Below are positions 1 to 8,702 of a stretch of 64,000 nt of DNA, piece after piece; positions within the stretch are counted from its first letter, which is position 1; each line of letters starts with the position of its first letter. Source of the stretch: Streptomyces longhuiensis (GTDB lineage: Bacteria > Actinomycetota > Actinomycetes > Streptomycetales > Streptomycetaceae). The notes under the pieces were generated by a model. That model had not been told where the DNA came from, ran no database searches, and saw only the letters and a program-made list of their open reading frames with translations. Made by a program: the position numbers and the translations under genes. The DNA lies in the NCBI RefSeq assembly GCF_020616555.1, contig NZ_CP085173.1, positions 186,001-250,000 on the forward strand. The letters run 5' to 3'.

Positions 1-1168
1 CGAGAACGTAGACGACGCCGAACAGCCCCGAGCGCAGCTGGGTGGCGATCCGCAGGCGCTGCGCCTCGCCGGGCGACAGGGTCGTCGAGCGGCGCCCGAG
101 GCTGAGATATCCGAGGCCCAGGTCGAGCAGTACGTCGACCCGCGCGACCAGATCGCCGCAGATCCGGACCGCGACCTCTGTCGTCTCCCCGGATCGGGCG
201 GTCGACGTGGTGGCGTCGGCCTCGGACCGCCCCGCGACGGGCCGCAGCAGCGCCACGACCTCGGTGAGCGGCATCGCGTTGATCTCGGCGATGGAACGTC
301 CGGCGAAGGTCACGGCGAGCGCCTCGGGCCGCAGTCCGCTGCCGTGACACTCGGGGCAAGGCACACTCCTGACGAACCGGAGCGCCCGTTCGCGCATCTT
401 CTCGCTCTTGGAGTCGGCGAGGACGTGCATGACGTGCTTGCGGGCGCTCCAGAACTTGCCCTGGTAGCCGTAGTCGACGCGGTCCTCCTCCGGCTCGATG
501 TACACGGAGGGCTGCTCGTCCGTGTACAGCAGCCAGTCCCGGTCCTTCTTCCTGAGCCTGCGCCACGGTCGGTCGATGTCGATCCCCAGGCCGCTCACGA
601 CACTGCGCAGGTTGGCACCCTGCCACGCGCCCGGCCAGGCGGCGATCGCCCCCTCGCGGATGCTCAGCGAGGGGTCCGGGACGAGAAGGTCCTCGGCGAC
701 GTCGTGCACGACGCCCAGTCCGTGGCACTCCGGGCAGGCGCCGGCCGTGGTGTTGGGTGAGAACGACTCGGCCTCCAGCCGCGCGGCCCGGGGCGGATAG
801 GTGCCGGCGCGGGAGTACAGCATGCGCAGCAGATTGGACAGCGTGGTGATGGTGCCGACCGTCGATCGCGAGCTGGGCGACCCGCGTCGCTGCTGCAGGG
901 CCACGGCGGGTGGCAGTCCGGTGATTTCCTGCACGTGCGGTGCGCCGACCTGTTGCAACAGCCTTCGGGCGTACGGTGCTACGGACTCGAAGTAGCGCCG
1001 TTGGGCCTCCGCGTAGAGCGTGCCGAACGCGAGCGAGGACTTGCCCGAACCGGAGACGCCGGTGAAGGCGACCATCGCGTCCCGCGGAACGTCGACATCG
1101 ATGTTCCGCAGGTTGTTCTCACTGGCGCCCCGGACATGCACGAAGGGGTCGGTCGCGTCCTTGTTCAC
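1..1168 (-). CDS. UvrA-like ABC ATPase (excinuclease subunit A paralogue), 3' end outside window
   Basis: The minus-strand frame opens with GTG at 1168, just downstream of an in-frame TAA, and runs off the left edge, giving about 389 residues of the N-terminal part. It has the UvrA Walker A GVSGSGKSS near residue 35, the conserved block ALQQRRGSPSSRSTVGT, two CxxC zinc-finger halves (CPECHGLG and CPECHGSG) and an ABC signature LSPGEAQRLRIA near the edge. It lacks a clear UvrB-binding insert, so it looks like the shorter UvrA2/DrrC-type paralogue linked to drug tolerance or damage processing rather than the housekeeping UvrA. Function is inferred from family; the missing C-terminal half prevents a firm class. 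Confidence 0.85.
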   Translation of the reverse strand, partial: MNKDATDPFVHVRGASENNLRNIDVDVPRDAMVAFTGVSGSGKSSLAFGTLYAEAQRRYFESVAPYARRLLQQVGAPHVQEITGLPPAVALQQRRGSPSSRSTVGTITTLSNLLRMLYSRAGTYPPRAARLEAESFSPNTTAGACPECHGLGVVHDVAEDLLVPDPSLSIREGAIAAWPGAWQGANLRSVVSGLGIDIDRPWRRLRKKDRDWLLYTDEQPSVYIEPEEDRVDYGYQGKFWSARKHVMHVLADSKSEKMRERALRFVRSVPCPECHGSGLRPEALAVTFAGRSIAEINAMPLTEVVALLRPVAGRSEADATTSTARSGETTEVAVRICGDLVARVDVLLDLGLGYLSLGRRSTTLSPGEAQRLRIATQLRSGLFGVVYVL

Positions 1169-1259
1169 CGTTCCTGATTACCTGATCGCACCGGGAACCG
1201 CGCGACAGGCCCCGTCGCCGGGCCCCGCTCACACGAGCGTGCAGCAGACCCCACGGCCT

Positions 1260-1720
1260 GAAAAGCGTGTTGCATAAGGGTGTGGGTAGGCAGGTTGAGC
1301 TGCGGTTCGGGGCCTTACTGGTCATGCCGTGAAGGCGAGGTTGTGCATGCAGGCGATGGCCTGGACAGCGTGGTGGAGACTGTCGCCGCGCTGCCGGCAG
1401 TCGCGGAGGATCTTGTAGTTCTTCATGCGGGCGAAGGCGTGCTCGACGCGGGCGCGGACCTTGCAGTGCTCGGCGTTGTCCGCTTCCTCGCCCGCGAGGA
1501 GGGGACGTCCTGCGCGATTGCGGTGCGGGACGACGAGCCCGGTGTTGATGTAGGCGCCGTCTGCCAGCACGATCACGTCCTGGCAGTGTTCGGCCAGGCC
1601 GGATTCTCTCCACACGCGGGCGTCTGCCCGGTTGCCGGGCGCGGGACGAGCTGTGGCGATGACCAGTTTCGTGGCGGCGTCGATGATCCTGGCCCAAAGC
1701 CTTCTGCAACACGCTTTCAA
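1260..1720 (-). mobile_element. Internally deleted IS5-type element with 20-bp terminal inverted repeats
   Basis: GAAAAGCGTGTTGCATAAGG at 1260-1279 matches the reverse complement of 1701-1720 at 18 of 20 positions, so the 461-bp unit has terminal inverted repeats. Inside is only the C-terminal part of a DDE transposase reading leftward; the N-terminal half is gone and the coding region joins almost directly to the right repeat. This is a MITE-like, non-autonomous derivative that could be moved only by a transposase supplied elsewhere. Confidence 0.7.
1322..1700 (-). pseudogene. IS5-family DDE transposase, C-terminal fragment
   Basis: The open frame reads IDAATKLVIATARPAPGN, then LADGAYINTGLV, then VRARVEHAFARMKNYKILRD, the usual last third of Streptomyces IS5-family DDE_Tnp_4 transposases, and ends with TGA at 1322. 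The conserved ARVEHAFARMK block carries the catalytic Glu. The first two Asp-bearing blocks and the DNA-binding N-terminus are missing, so it cannot be active. Confidence 0.75.
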
Positions 1721-2243
1721 ACGGGTGGCGTCGGCGGCCGGTGAGGGTGCCATGGCTATCCGCCTCGTGCACGAGCACCGAGAAAAGACGGGCAACCTGG
1801 TCCCCACCGCGGGCCTCGAGGGCCCCGGCCGGTGGCGGGCCATAAAGAGGCACTCGGCATCGTGCTGGTGTCGGACGGGGGGACGCAACGCCTGCGGTGT
1901 GAGCAGGAACGCCGCAGTGACATGGACGAGCAGGAACAGCGCGGCGTAGAGGCAGTGATGCCCATGAACAAGGTGATCACGGTGACGAGGTTGAACAGGA
2001 GGCGGGCCTGCTGCCAATCGATCTCGTCGCGGTGCCCGGTGTGGCGCGGAGCGGGTGTTCGCGGTGGCGCACGCAACCGTGGCCCGGTGGTGGGGCAGGC
2101 CCTGCACGGGGAGGACGAGGAGATCTGACCGTACCGCCTGCACCTGCTGGCAGGGGCCAGCGTGTCACGCGGCGTCGGCGATACCTCGGGGGCATCCTGT
2201 GGGCACGGGCGGTCGGGGGGCAGCCGACGAGAAGGGTCCAGTC
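1721..2243. other. Gap with a possible frameshifted membrane-protein remnant
   Basis: No intact gene. On the minus strand one frame gives WQQARLLFNLVTVITLFMGI and the next frame continues LYAALFLLVHVTAAFLL, which together look like two hydrophobic helices interrupted by a frameshift near 1945. I do not recognise the family. Confidence 0.3.
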
Positions 2244-3374
2244 ATGCGGGTGTCGTCTCAGGGCGTTACGGTCGTGGCTCTCCTGGCGGATCCGGATGCG
2301 CCGACGGAGATCGCGCGGCGCATGGCCCAGACACTTACTGCTCGGCTCGCCGACAAGTCGGGCCAGGGGCGACGGTTCGACGTCGAGGTGGTCAGTGAGC
2401 CCTTCACCGCAGGGACCGAGGACTTGCCCACCTTGATGCGCCGGATCATGGACCGCGGAAGAGCTGAGAATTGGGACATTGTCGTGGCCCTCACCGACCT
2501 TCCGCTGCACACGCACGGGCGCAAGCTCGTTGTGAATCTGAGTCACGAACACGGCTTGGCGCTGTTGTCTCTTCCCTCTCTGGGGGGCTTTCGGCTGTAT
2601 ACGAGGGCTCGGCGGGCCGTGGAAGAAGCCGTGCTGGGCTTGGCAGGCCCGAAGGCTACTGGGGCTGAAGGACCTCCGCAGAGTCAGCCGCTGCTGGGGC
2701 CCTTTGCCGGTCGACTCGCGCCCATCCACCCGGTCCCGGTCGGCGGGGAGGAGACCGCCGATCTTCGGTACGTCGTCAGCGGGCCGCGCGGTTACCTGCG
2801 GGTGCTCGTCGGTATGGTCCGCGCCAACCGACCGTGGCGGTTGGTGCCGGGTCTGTCGAAAGCCCTGGCGGCCGCACTTGCCACGGGAGCAGTCGCCACC
2901 GTGAACTCCACTGTCTGGACCCTGGCCGAGGCCCTGAGCGCGCCGCGACTCGTGATCGCCATGATCGGGTCCGTCGGGGTCATGATCGGCTGGCTGATCG
3001 TAGACGCGCAGCTATGGCATCGCTCAGCAGAGGGCTCGCTGGAGGCGAGGCAGAGGGCGAGACTCTACAACGCCTCGACGGTCGTGACCGTGGGTATCGG
3101 GGTGCTCGTCTGCTACGTGGGCTTGATGGTCATCAACTTGGTGTGGGCGCTGTTTATCCTCAACGACCAAGTGTTCGCTTCCATGACACGAACCCCGCTG
3201 CACGCAACGGGCTACTGGACGTTGTCATGGTTCGTCGCTTCGGTCGCAACGGTGGGCGGCGCACTGGGATCGGGCTTGGAGAGCGACGAGGCGATCCGGG
3301 CAGCCGCCTACTCCAAGCGCGAACAGGAACGTCGCCTCATGCTCCAGGACGACCACGGTGACTATTTAGCCTAG
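2244..3374 (+). CDS. Conserved actinobacterial membrane protein
   Basis: A 376-residue protein. ATG 2244 is preceded by GAGAAGGG at 2229-2236 and the protein start MRVSSQGVTVVALLADPDAP is coherent, so upstream in-frame ATGs are rejected. Residues 1-200 are soluble, alternating strands and helices. The C-terminal half has about four membrane helices: LAAALATGAVATV, VIAMIGSVGVMIGWLIV, VVTVGIGVLVCYVGLMVI and a final one near WFVASVATVGGALG. It ends in a charged tail (YSKREQERRLML). No catalytic motif is visible. It stands alone between a mobile-element remnant and an IS1380 remnant. Role unknown. Confidence 0.8.
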   Translation: MRVSSQGVTVVALLADPDAPTEIARRMAQTLTARLADKSGQGRRFDVEVVSEPFTAGTEDLPTLMRRIMDRGRAENWDIVVALTDLPLHTHGRKLVVNLSHEHGLALLSLPSLGGFRLYTRARRAVEEAVLGLAGPKATGAEGPPQSQPLLGPFAGRLAPIHPVPVGGEETADLRYVVSGPRGYLRVLVGMVRANRPWRLVPGLSKALAAALATGAVATVNSTVWTLAEALSAPRLVIAMIGSVGVMIGWLIVDAQLWHRSAEGSLEARQRARLYNASTVVTVGIGVLVCYVGLMVINLVWALFILNDQVFASMTRTPLHATGYWTLSWFVASVATVGGALGSGLESDEAIRAAAYSKREQERRLMLQDDHGDYLA

Positions 3375-3375
3375 C

Positions 3376-3600
3376 CTCGCGCTTTCACGAGGTGGGCTGT
3401 CCGATGGCTGATCAAATAAGCGAGGAGTGCCTCTGACCTGGGACGATGGGACTTGTCTAGGGTCCTGTGCGTCATCAGGAAAGCTGCACTCCTCAGGTGA
3501 AGAAGAGTATCGGGTCGTACCCGCGTGTACGTGTCCGGGCGACGGTCGCCCCGTCGTCTCGCAGGCCGGTTCGGTCCTGGTCCGGACGCCACGCCGCGGG
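3376..3600 (+). mobile_element. IS1380-family left-end remnant with transposase N-terminus
   Basis: The stretch after the membrane protein holds a leader followed by GTG 3497 reading VKKSIGSYPRVRV, the hallmark start of Streptomyces IS1380-family transposases. About one codon block later the reading shifts frame (VVSQAGSVLV continues in another frame) and homology stops before the F420 oxidoreductase gene. Only the left end and about 30 codons survive. Confidence 0.6.
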
Positions 3601-3675
3601 AGGGCATGCCCGACGAGGAGCGTCCGACCGCGTCACACTGACAGCGGGTGTGCCGACGAGACGAGGTGGTCGCGG

Positions 3676-4503
3676 ATGAGGTTCGGAGTATCGACATTTG
3701 TCACCGATGAGGGCATTGGCCCCAAGGCGTTGGGACCCGCCCTGGAGGAGCGTGGGTTCGACTCCCTGCTGCTGGCTGAGCACTCGCATATTCCGGTCAA
3801 GCGGGAGTCCCCGTACCCGGGGGGCGGTGAGCTGCCGCGGATCTACTACCGGACGCTCGACCCGTTCGTGGCGCTCGCCGCGGCCGCCTCGGCGACCCGT
3901 GACCTGCTCCTGGGCACCGGCATCGCTCTGGTGATCCAGCGCGATCCGATCCACACCGCGAAGGAGGTCGCCTCCCTCGATCTGATCTCCGGCGGCCGGG
4001 CCGTGTTCGGGGTCGGCGCGGGCTGGAACCGCGAGGAGATGCGCAACCACGGGACGGATCCAGCCGTCCGTGGGCGGCTCATGGACGAACGCATCCGCGC
4101 GATGATCGAGCTGTGGACCAAGGAGGAGGCCGAGTTCCATGGCGACTTCGTCGACTTCGATCCCGTCTACGCCTGGCCCAAGCCGGTCCAGAAGCCCCAT
4201 CCGCCCATCTGGGTCGGGGGCGACAGCGAGCGCGCTTTCGAACGCGTCGCCGCGTACGGTGCGGCGTGGATGCCGAGCGCTCTGCCGCTCGAGAAGCTGG
4301 GTGAACGCATCGCGCGTATGCGGCGGACGGCCGGTGACCGCCCGTCCGTCGTGGTGTACGCGGGCCGACACGACCGGAAGGCGCTCGACACCTACGCCGA
4401 ACTCGGCGTCGAACGCGTCCTGCTGTATCTGCCGACCCTGCCGGAGAACGAGACGCTGCGCACCCTGGACGAACTGGCCGAGGCCACGTCCGGCCACCGG
4501 TGA
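3676..4503 (+). CDS. LLM-class F420-dependent oxidoreductase
   Basis: A 275-residue luciferase-like flavin/F420 enzyme. The start MRFGVSTFVTDEGIGPKAL is typical of the family. It has the FDSLLLAEHSHIPV block, GTGIALVIQRDPIHTAKE, the glycine-rich GRAVFGVGAGWNREEM and the PHPPIWVGGDSERAF segment, which in the family surround the deazaflavin site of a TIM barrel. ATG 3676 follows a weak GGTCGCGG site; upstream frame is IS1380 remnant. It probably forms an operon with the F420-linked PPOX gene 33 bp downstream. Substrate unknown. Confidence 0.9.
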   Translation: MRFGVSTFVTDEGIGPKALGPALEERGFDSLLLAEHSHIPVKRESPYPGGGELPRIYYRTLDPFVALAAAASATRDLLLGTGIALVIQRDPIHTAKEVASLDLISGGRAVFGVGAGWNREEMRNHGTDPAVRGRLMDERIRAMIELWTKEEAEFHGDFVDFDPVYAWPKPVQKPHPPIWVGGDSERAFERVAAYGAAWMPSALPLEKLGERIARMRRTAGDRPSVVVYAGRHDRKALDTYAELGVERVLLYLPTLPENETLRTLDELAEATSGHR

Positions 4504-4536
4504 CAGCTCGCGGCTGCCGCTGAATAGGAGCTGACC

Positions 4537-4971
4537 GTGCCGGATATGGCCGGGGACGAGGCGCGCCGCCGGTTCATGACCGCGCGGGTTGCGCGCCTGG
4601 CGACGGTGGACGCGGGCCTGCGCCCGCATCTGGTGCCGGTCGTCTTCGCGGCCCACGGCGAGGAGATCGTCACCGCCGTCGACTGGAAGCCGAAGAGGTC
4701 ACAGCAGCTGAAACGCTTGGACAACATCGCGGCCCACCCGGCTGTCTGCCTGCTCGTCGACGCGTACGACGAGGACTGGGAGCGGCTGTGGTGGGTCCGC
4801 GCGGACGGTGACGCCCGTGTGCTGCCGCCCGGCACCCAGGGCGAGTACCCGGCGACCGTCGCCCTGTTGCGGGAGAAGTACGCGCCGTACCGGCAGCGCC
4901 CGCCGACCGGTCCGGCGCTCGTGATCGCCGTCCGCCGGTGGCATGGCTGGCGTGCCGCGTCGGGGGGGTGA
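4537..4971 (+). CDS. PPOX-class F420-dependent oxidoreductase (TIGR03668-like)
   Basis: A 144-residue split-barrel protein beginning with GTG 4537 behind AGGAG at 4526-4530. Motifs ARLATVDAGLRPHLVPVVF and AVDWKPKRSQQLKRLDNI match the pyridoxamine-oxidase-like F420-binding fold, with LLVDAYDEDWERLWWVRADG forming the second half of the barrel. In the family these proteins bind F420 and act as small reductases. Its position 33 bp after an LLM-class F420 enzyme suggests co-expression in one redox pathway. Confidence 0.85.
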   Translation: MPDMAGDEARRRFMTARVARLATVDAGLRPHLVPVVFAAHGEEIVTAVDWKPKRSQQLKRLDNIAAHPAVCLLVDAYDEDWERLWWVRADGDARVLPPGTQGEYPATVALLREKYAPYRQRPPTGPALVIAVRRWHGWRAASGG

Positions 4972-5278
4972 CCGTAGGGCAGGAGACACGCCGCCCCCGG
5001 CATCACCAGTACCGGCACCATCACGGCTCGTCGTCGCCGTTATTCGGCTACCCGACACCGCCGTTGCCCCGGAGGAGCTGGGTGTCCATCCGCCCGCCGT
5101 CCCGACACCGCTCGTCCCACCCGGCGCGCGGCGAACGCCGCAGCTCAGCCAGGCCCGACTGCGGGTCACCCCCGCAAGAACTCCTGCAGATCGCGCAGAC
5201 CCTCCCGGGCGACCCGGCCTGTCTCGACCTGGGCGTGATGGACGCCGTCTGCGCCCGGGTCCAGGCCCACTAAATGTA
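4972..5278. other. No convincing gene
   Basis: One plus-strand frame ends with LLQIAQTLPGDPACLDLG followed by a stop at 5273, which looks coding-like but has no start, no ribosome site and no family I recognise. It may be the tail of a truncated gene next to the IS110 remnant. Confidence 0.3.
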
Positions 5279-5514
5279 AGGGCGGCTCCGTAGGAGCCGG
5301 TGCACTTCACTCCGGCCTGCCGTAACCGCCCGAAGGCACGTGCCCAGGACAGCAGTTGGCGATAGCCCTCCCGGGTCGCGGAGAAGCTTCGCGTGTCCAG
5401 CAGAAGACCGGTGCTGGTGATGACCGCCGCCACGTGGACATCTTTGCGCAGGACCTGTTCGTGCTGATCAGTTGTGTCGTGACGTGGATGCCTCCGCTGA
5501 GTCTTGATGGGCAT
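5279..5514 (-). pseudogene. IS110-family transposase, N-terminal fragment
   Basis: Starting at ATG 5514 the minus strand reads MPIKTQRRHPRHDTTDQHE, then KDVHVAAVITSTGLLLD and YRQLLSWARAFGRLRQAGV, the usual N-terminus of Streptomyces IS110-family DEDD recombinases. The segment between EQVL and KDVH lacks the VGVDTH block that holds the first catalytic Asp, and homology stops after GSYGAALT near 5279. Inactive. Confidence 0.65.
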
Positions 5515-5946
5515 GGTCGCCTGTCTCCTGATCGTCTCGGGAACACCAATGGCCGACGCCGGAACGGTGTGGCGGTCAGGACTGTGAAGGTGTCTGTCGC
5601 GAAGACCTCGAATCCGTAGTGAAGGTGGTTCCGGAAGCCGCAGTTGGGCAACTGGGTGTCTCTGGTGACGGACGTCTGTAAGGCCCCGGGCCCTCGAGGC
5701 CTCCCGATAGAGCGGCGCCGTCACGGTGGTGGTCGGGAATCGAGGGCGCACGTCCCGCGGCGCAGCGAGTTGCATGACTCCCGGCTGCCCAAAGTCATGA
5801 ACTGTTCGATTTTTGCAGCGCTTCGGGTGCTGCCCAATCTCGTGTCCAGGCGCTGTCGATTCTGGTTCTAGTGAACAAAGCCAACGCGCGAAAGCCAGGT
5901 TCCCGGTGTCTGCGGGGCGGGCCTTGACCCGGGATGGCCCGGTCGG
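5515..5946. other. No gene seen
   Basis: Between the IS110 remnant and the dehydrogenase stop no frame has coding character on either strand. Confidence 0.4.
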
Positions 5947-7101
5947 TCAGCTCGAGCCGTTGGGGTGGAGTACGACCTTGGTCCAGCCTTCGTCACGGGC
6001 GTCGAAGTGCCGGTAGCCGTTGGGGGCCTGGTCCAGCGGCAGCTCGTGGGAGACGATCCATGAGGGCTTGGCCTTGCCCTGCTCTATCAGGGCGCACAGC
6101 TGTCGGTTGTATGCCTTGACGTTGGCCTGGCCGGTCCCCATCGACTGGCCCTTAAACCAGTGCAGGCCGTAGTCGAAGGCGACCTCACCCTCCGCCTTAT
6201 ACAGCTTGTCCGGGCTCCCCGGGTCGTGCGGCACGAAGACACCCACGACCCCGATCGTCCCGGTGAACTTCACCGAGTGCACCAGGTTGTTGAGCGTCAG
6301 GTTCGGGTGCTCGACACCCTGAGGGTCGTGCGCCTGGTAGCCCACGCACTCACACCCACGGTCCGCCCCCAGACCGTGGGTGAGTTCGTTGATCTGGTCG
6401 ATCGGCGAGGCCTTGGAGTCATCGATGGGAATCGCACCAATCTGCTCGGCGAGCGCGAGCCGGTCCGGGTGACGGTCGACGACCATCACCTGCGCGGCGC
6501 TCTTGAGATTTGCCGACAGCGCCGCCATCAGACCGACCGGGCCCGCGCCATAGATGACAACGGTCTCGCCCGGCTGCACGCCGGCCAGCTCCGTGCAGTG
6601 CCAGCCGGTCGGGAAGATGTCGGACAGCATCACGTAGTCGGTCTGCTTCTCTCGCGCCTCCTCCGGCAGCACCAGGCAGTTGGAGTCTCCGTACGGGACC
6701 CGCAGGAACTCTGCCTGACCGCCGCCGTAGGGGCCCATTCCCGCGAAGCCGTATGCGGCACCGGCCATCGTCGGATCCACCGGCGTGGTCAGGCAGAAGG
6801 CTGTCAGCCCGTTGTCACAGTTGCGGCAGAACCCGCAACTGATGTTGAACGGCAAACAGACCAGGTCCCCCACCCGCACACGGTCCACGCCATCGCCGAC
6901 CTCGATGACCTCCCCCATGTTCTCGTGGCCCAGGACACGCCCCGTCTCCATGTCCGTGCGCCCCTCATACATATGCAGGTCCGACCCGCAAATGTTGGTG
7001 GAAGTGATCTTCACCAGCACATCCGTCGGCCGCTCGATCCTCGCGTCCGGCACATCCTGCACGTTCACCGAACGTGGCCCGTCGTACACCAGAGCCTTCA
7101 T
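5947..7101 (-). CDS. fdhA: Glutathione-independent formaldehyde dehydrogenase, zinc alcohol dehydrogenase family
   Basis: A 384-residue medium-chain dehydrogenase expected to oxidise formaldehyde with NAD without added thiol. Visible are NICGSDLHMYEGR (catalytic zinc Cys), GRVLGHENMGEV, the structural-zinc cluster CGFCRNCDNGLTAFC, and the nucleotide-binding VVIYGAGPVGLMAALSA. The insertion TTPVDPTMAGAAYGFAGMGP is characteristic of the fdhA subgroup. ATG 7101 has an AGGCGAG site just upstream. It is a single gene followed by noncoding DNA on both sides, so it is likely its own transcription unit for aldehyde detoxification. Confidence 0.9.
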   Translation of the reverse strand: MKALVYDGPRSVNVQDVPDARIERPTDVLVKITSTNICGSDLHMYEGRTDMETGRVLGHENMGEVIEVGDGVDRVRVGDLVCLPFNISCGFCRNCDNGLTAFCLTTPVDPTMAGAAYGFAGMGPYGGGQAEFLRVPYGDSNCLVLPEEAREKQTDYVMLSDIFPTGWHCTELAGVQPGETVVIYGAGPVGLMAALSANLKSAAQVMVVDRHPDRLALAEQIGAIPIDDSKASPIDQINELTHGLGADRGCECVGYQAHDPQGVEHPNLTLNNLVHSVKFTGTIGVVGVFVPHDPGSPDKLYKAEGEVAFDYGLHWFKGQSMGTGQANVKAYNRQLCALIEQGKAKPSWIVSHELPLDQAPNGYRHFDARDEGWTKVVLHPNGSS

Positions 7102-7474
7102 GGGGTTCTCGCCTCCTGTCCGATATTTCGAATATCGATGGAAGGAACAAAATTCACGAATGAATCAACATGCGCCGCGTGAAACGCGAACGCAGGACGC
7201 ACGTGGCTGCTTTCCCCAGTACGACACTGGCAGGCTTCGCAAAATACTCACTCGGAATTGACGCGAGCAACTCACCAGGGAGGAACTCATCGGGGAGCCG
7301 CACGACCTCAATGGCCGGGCCGCTGCTTCACGTTACCTTTTCAGCCGCAGCATTAGACGCAGCAGGTGAGCCCCGCGGACCATTCACTTCAAGCCTCCCA
7401 CCGGGACTCTGCATGTCAACTGGAGACTGAGGTTTTCTCAGCAGTGATCACTTCCAGATTCCGTTGAGGACGAA
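7102..7474. other. Intergenic region between divergent fdhA and a small membrane gene
   Basis: No gene is seen. An AT-richer patch with a TTCGAATATCGA element sits at about 7124-7138, close to the fdhA start, and is the likely promoter or operator area for fdhA. Confidence 0.3.
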
Positions 7475-7591
7475 ATGAGTTCTCGCCGGGTCTCGCAGCT
7501 CGATATGGCCGTGGTCGTCGGCTTGGCCTTGGTCGTCATCGCTGCCGTGTTCGCCCTCTTCTACGGCAGCGCCGGGGGCGGCACGGGCTGA
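7475..7591 (+). CDS. Small single-pass membrane protein, 38 residues
   Basis: ATG 7475 follows GAGGA at 7465-7469 with good spacing. The peptide starts MSSRRVSQLDMAVVVGLALV, continues VIAAVFALFYGS and ends in a Gly-rich tail, so it has a basic cytoplasmic N-terminus and one membrane helix. A strong factor-independent terminator follows 18 bp after the stop. The tidy ribosome site and terminator argue it is a real gene despite its size. Function unknown. Confidence 0.55.
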   Translation: MSSRRVSQLDMAVVVGLALVVIAAVFALFYGSAGGGTG

Positions 7592-7609
7592 CCGAACCCC
7601 CAGCCCGAA

Positions 7610-7647
7610 CGCACCCCGGACGGCGTACTCATGCTGCCCGGGGTGCG
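7610..7647 (+). terminator. Factor-independent terminator of the 38-residue membrane gene
   Basis: CGCACCCCGG at 7610-7619 pairs perfectly with CCGGGGTGCG at 7638-7647 and is followed by GATGTTTTG. Confidence 0.65.
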
Positions 7648-7808
7648 ATGTTTTGTCAGTGGCCCATTGCGAGGGCATGACCGCGATCCCCGCGTCCGAC
7701 GCCGAACTGCGACCGGTACTGCGCGATCAGAGCGCAGCCGGGTGCTCGGACGTTCTCCGGCCACGCCTGGTTCGGATAGGCGACGTTCTCCGGCGTGGCC
7801 TCGTTTTA

Positions 7809-8670
7809 GACCGTGTCCTACATGGTGAGCGTGAGGAGTCGTTTGTAGCTGCAGAGGGCTGCGGCGAGTCCGAGAAAGGCCAGGTAGTTGGCGGGTTGGC
7901 GCTCAAAGCGGTGGTTGAGTCGGCGGTAGCCGGACAGCCAGGACATGGTCCGCTCGATGACCCACCTGTGTCGCCCCAGTCGATCGCTGGACTCGACTCC
8001 TTTGCGGGCGATACGCACGCCTATGTGTTTGCCCCATAACCATCGCCGCAGGTGGGGGATGTCGTAAGCCTTGTCGGCGTGCAGGCGCGTGGGCTTGGAT
8101 TCGGCCGCTAGGAATCGTGTCCCATGTGGAAATGGGACAGCATCGGCTTCAGCGCGAGGCTGTCGTGGGTGTTCGCTGCGGAGATTCCCACGCGTAGGGG
8201 CAGTCCGTTCGCGTCCGACAGGACGTGCATCTTGGAACCGGGCTTACCCCGGTCCACGGGGCTCGGACCTGCAAGTTCGCCCCCTTTCTAGCCCGGACGT
8301 GGGCAGAGTCAAGGACTGCTCGTGAGAGGTCCACCAGGCCCTGCTCGTCCAGGCGTTGAAGAACTCTCTGGTGCAGCCGGCCCCAGACACCGGCACGGGA
8401 CCAGATGACGAACCGGCGGTGCACAGTCGACTTCGACGCCCCGAAACACGGCGGCAAGGCCCGCCAGGCACAGCCGCTGACCAGAACATAGATGATCGCG
8501 GCAAAGACTGCCTCGTCATCGATGTTCGCCACCCCACCACCCTGCGGCCGCACCCGCGCCGCCGGCAGTAACGGCTCGGCGATCTCCCACAAACCATCCG
8601 GAACAATCCAGTCCCATTGCCCACTCCCCATAGAGGGCGTCTACCCCAACTCGCCATGTAGGACACGGTC
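7809..8670 (-). mobile_element. IS5-family (IS427-type) element, decayed copy C
   Basis: This 862-bp unit is bounded by GACCGTGTCCTACATGGTGAG at its left and its inverted copy ending at 8670, and is flanked by TTA at 7806-7808 and 8671-8673, the expected 3-bp target duplication. It is related to, but clearly diverged from, the two 868-bp copies at 8674 and 36391. Its right TTA is shared with the neighbouring element, so the two sit in exact tandem in opposite orientation. Confidence 0.85.
7818..8631 (-). pseudogene. IS5-family transposase of copy C, frameshifted
   Basis: The first frame starts at ATG 8631 (MGSGQWDWIVPDGLWEIAEP) and carries VFAAIIYVLVSGCAWRALPP and the first catalytic block VLDSAHVRARKG. 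The second frame supplies RLHADKAYDIPHLRRWLWG and WVIERTMSWLSGYRRL. Compared with intact relatives the slippery AAAAAAG is changed to TAGAAAG, and a further frameshift with a stop lies around 8112-8125 between the LALKPM and RLHADK blocks. It should not give a working enzyme. Confidence 0.75.
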
Positions 8671-8702
8671 TTAGACGGTGTCCTACATGGTGAGGCTGGG
8701 TA

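Noticed and set aside
42..1277. Several plus-strand frames at the left edge
   Set aside because: They lie opposite the UvrA-like gene, which has Walker A and signature motifs on the minus strand.
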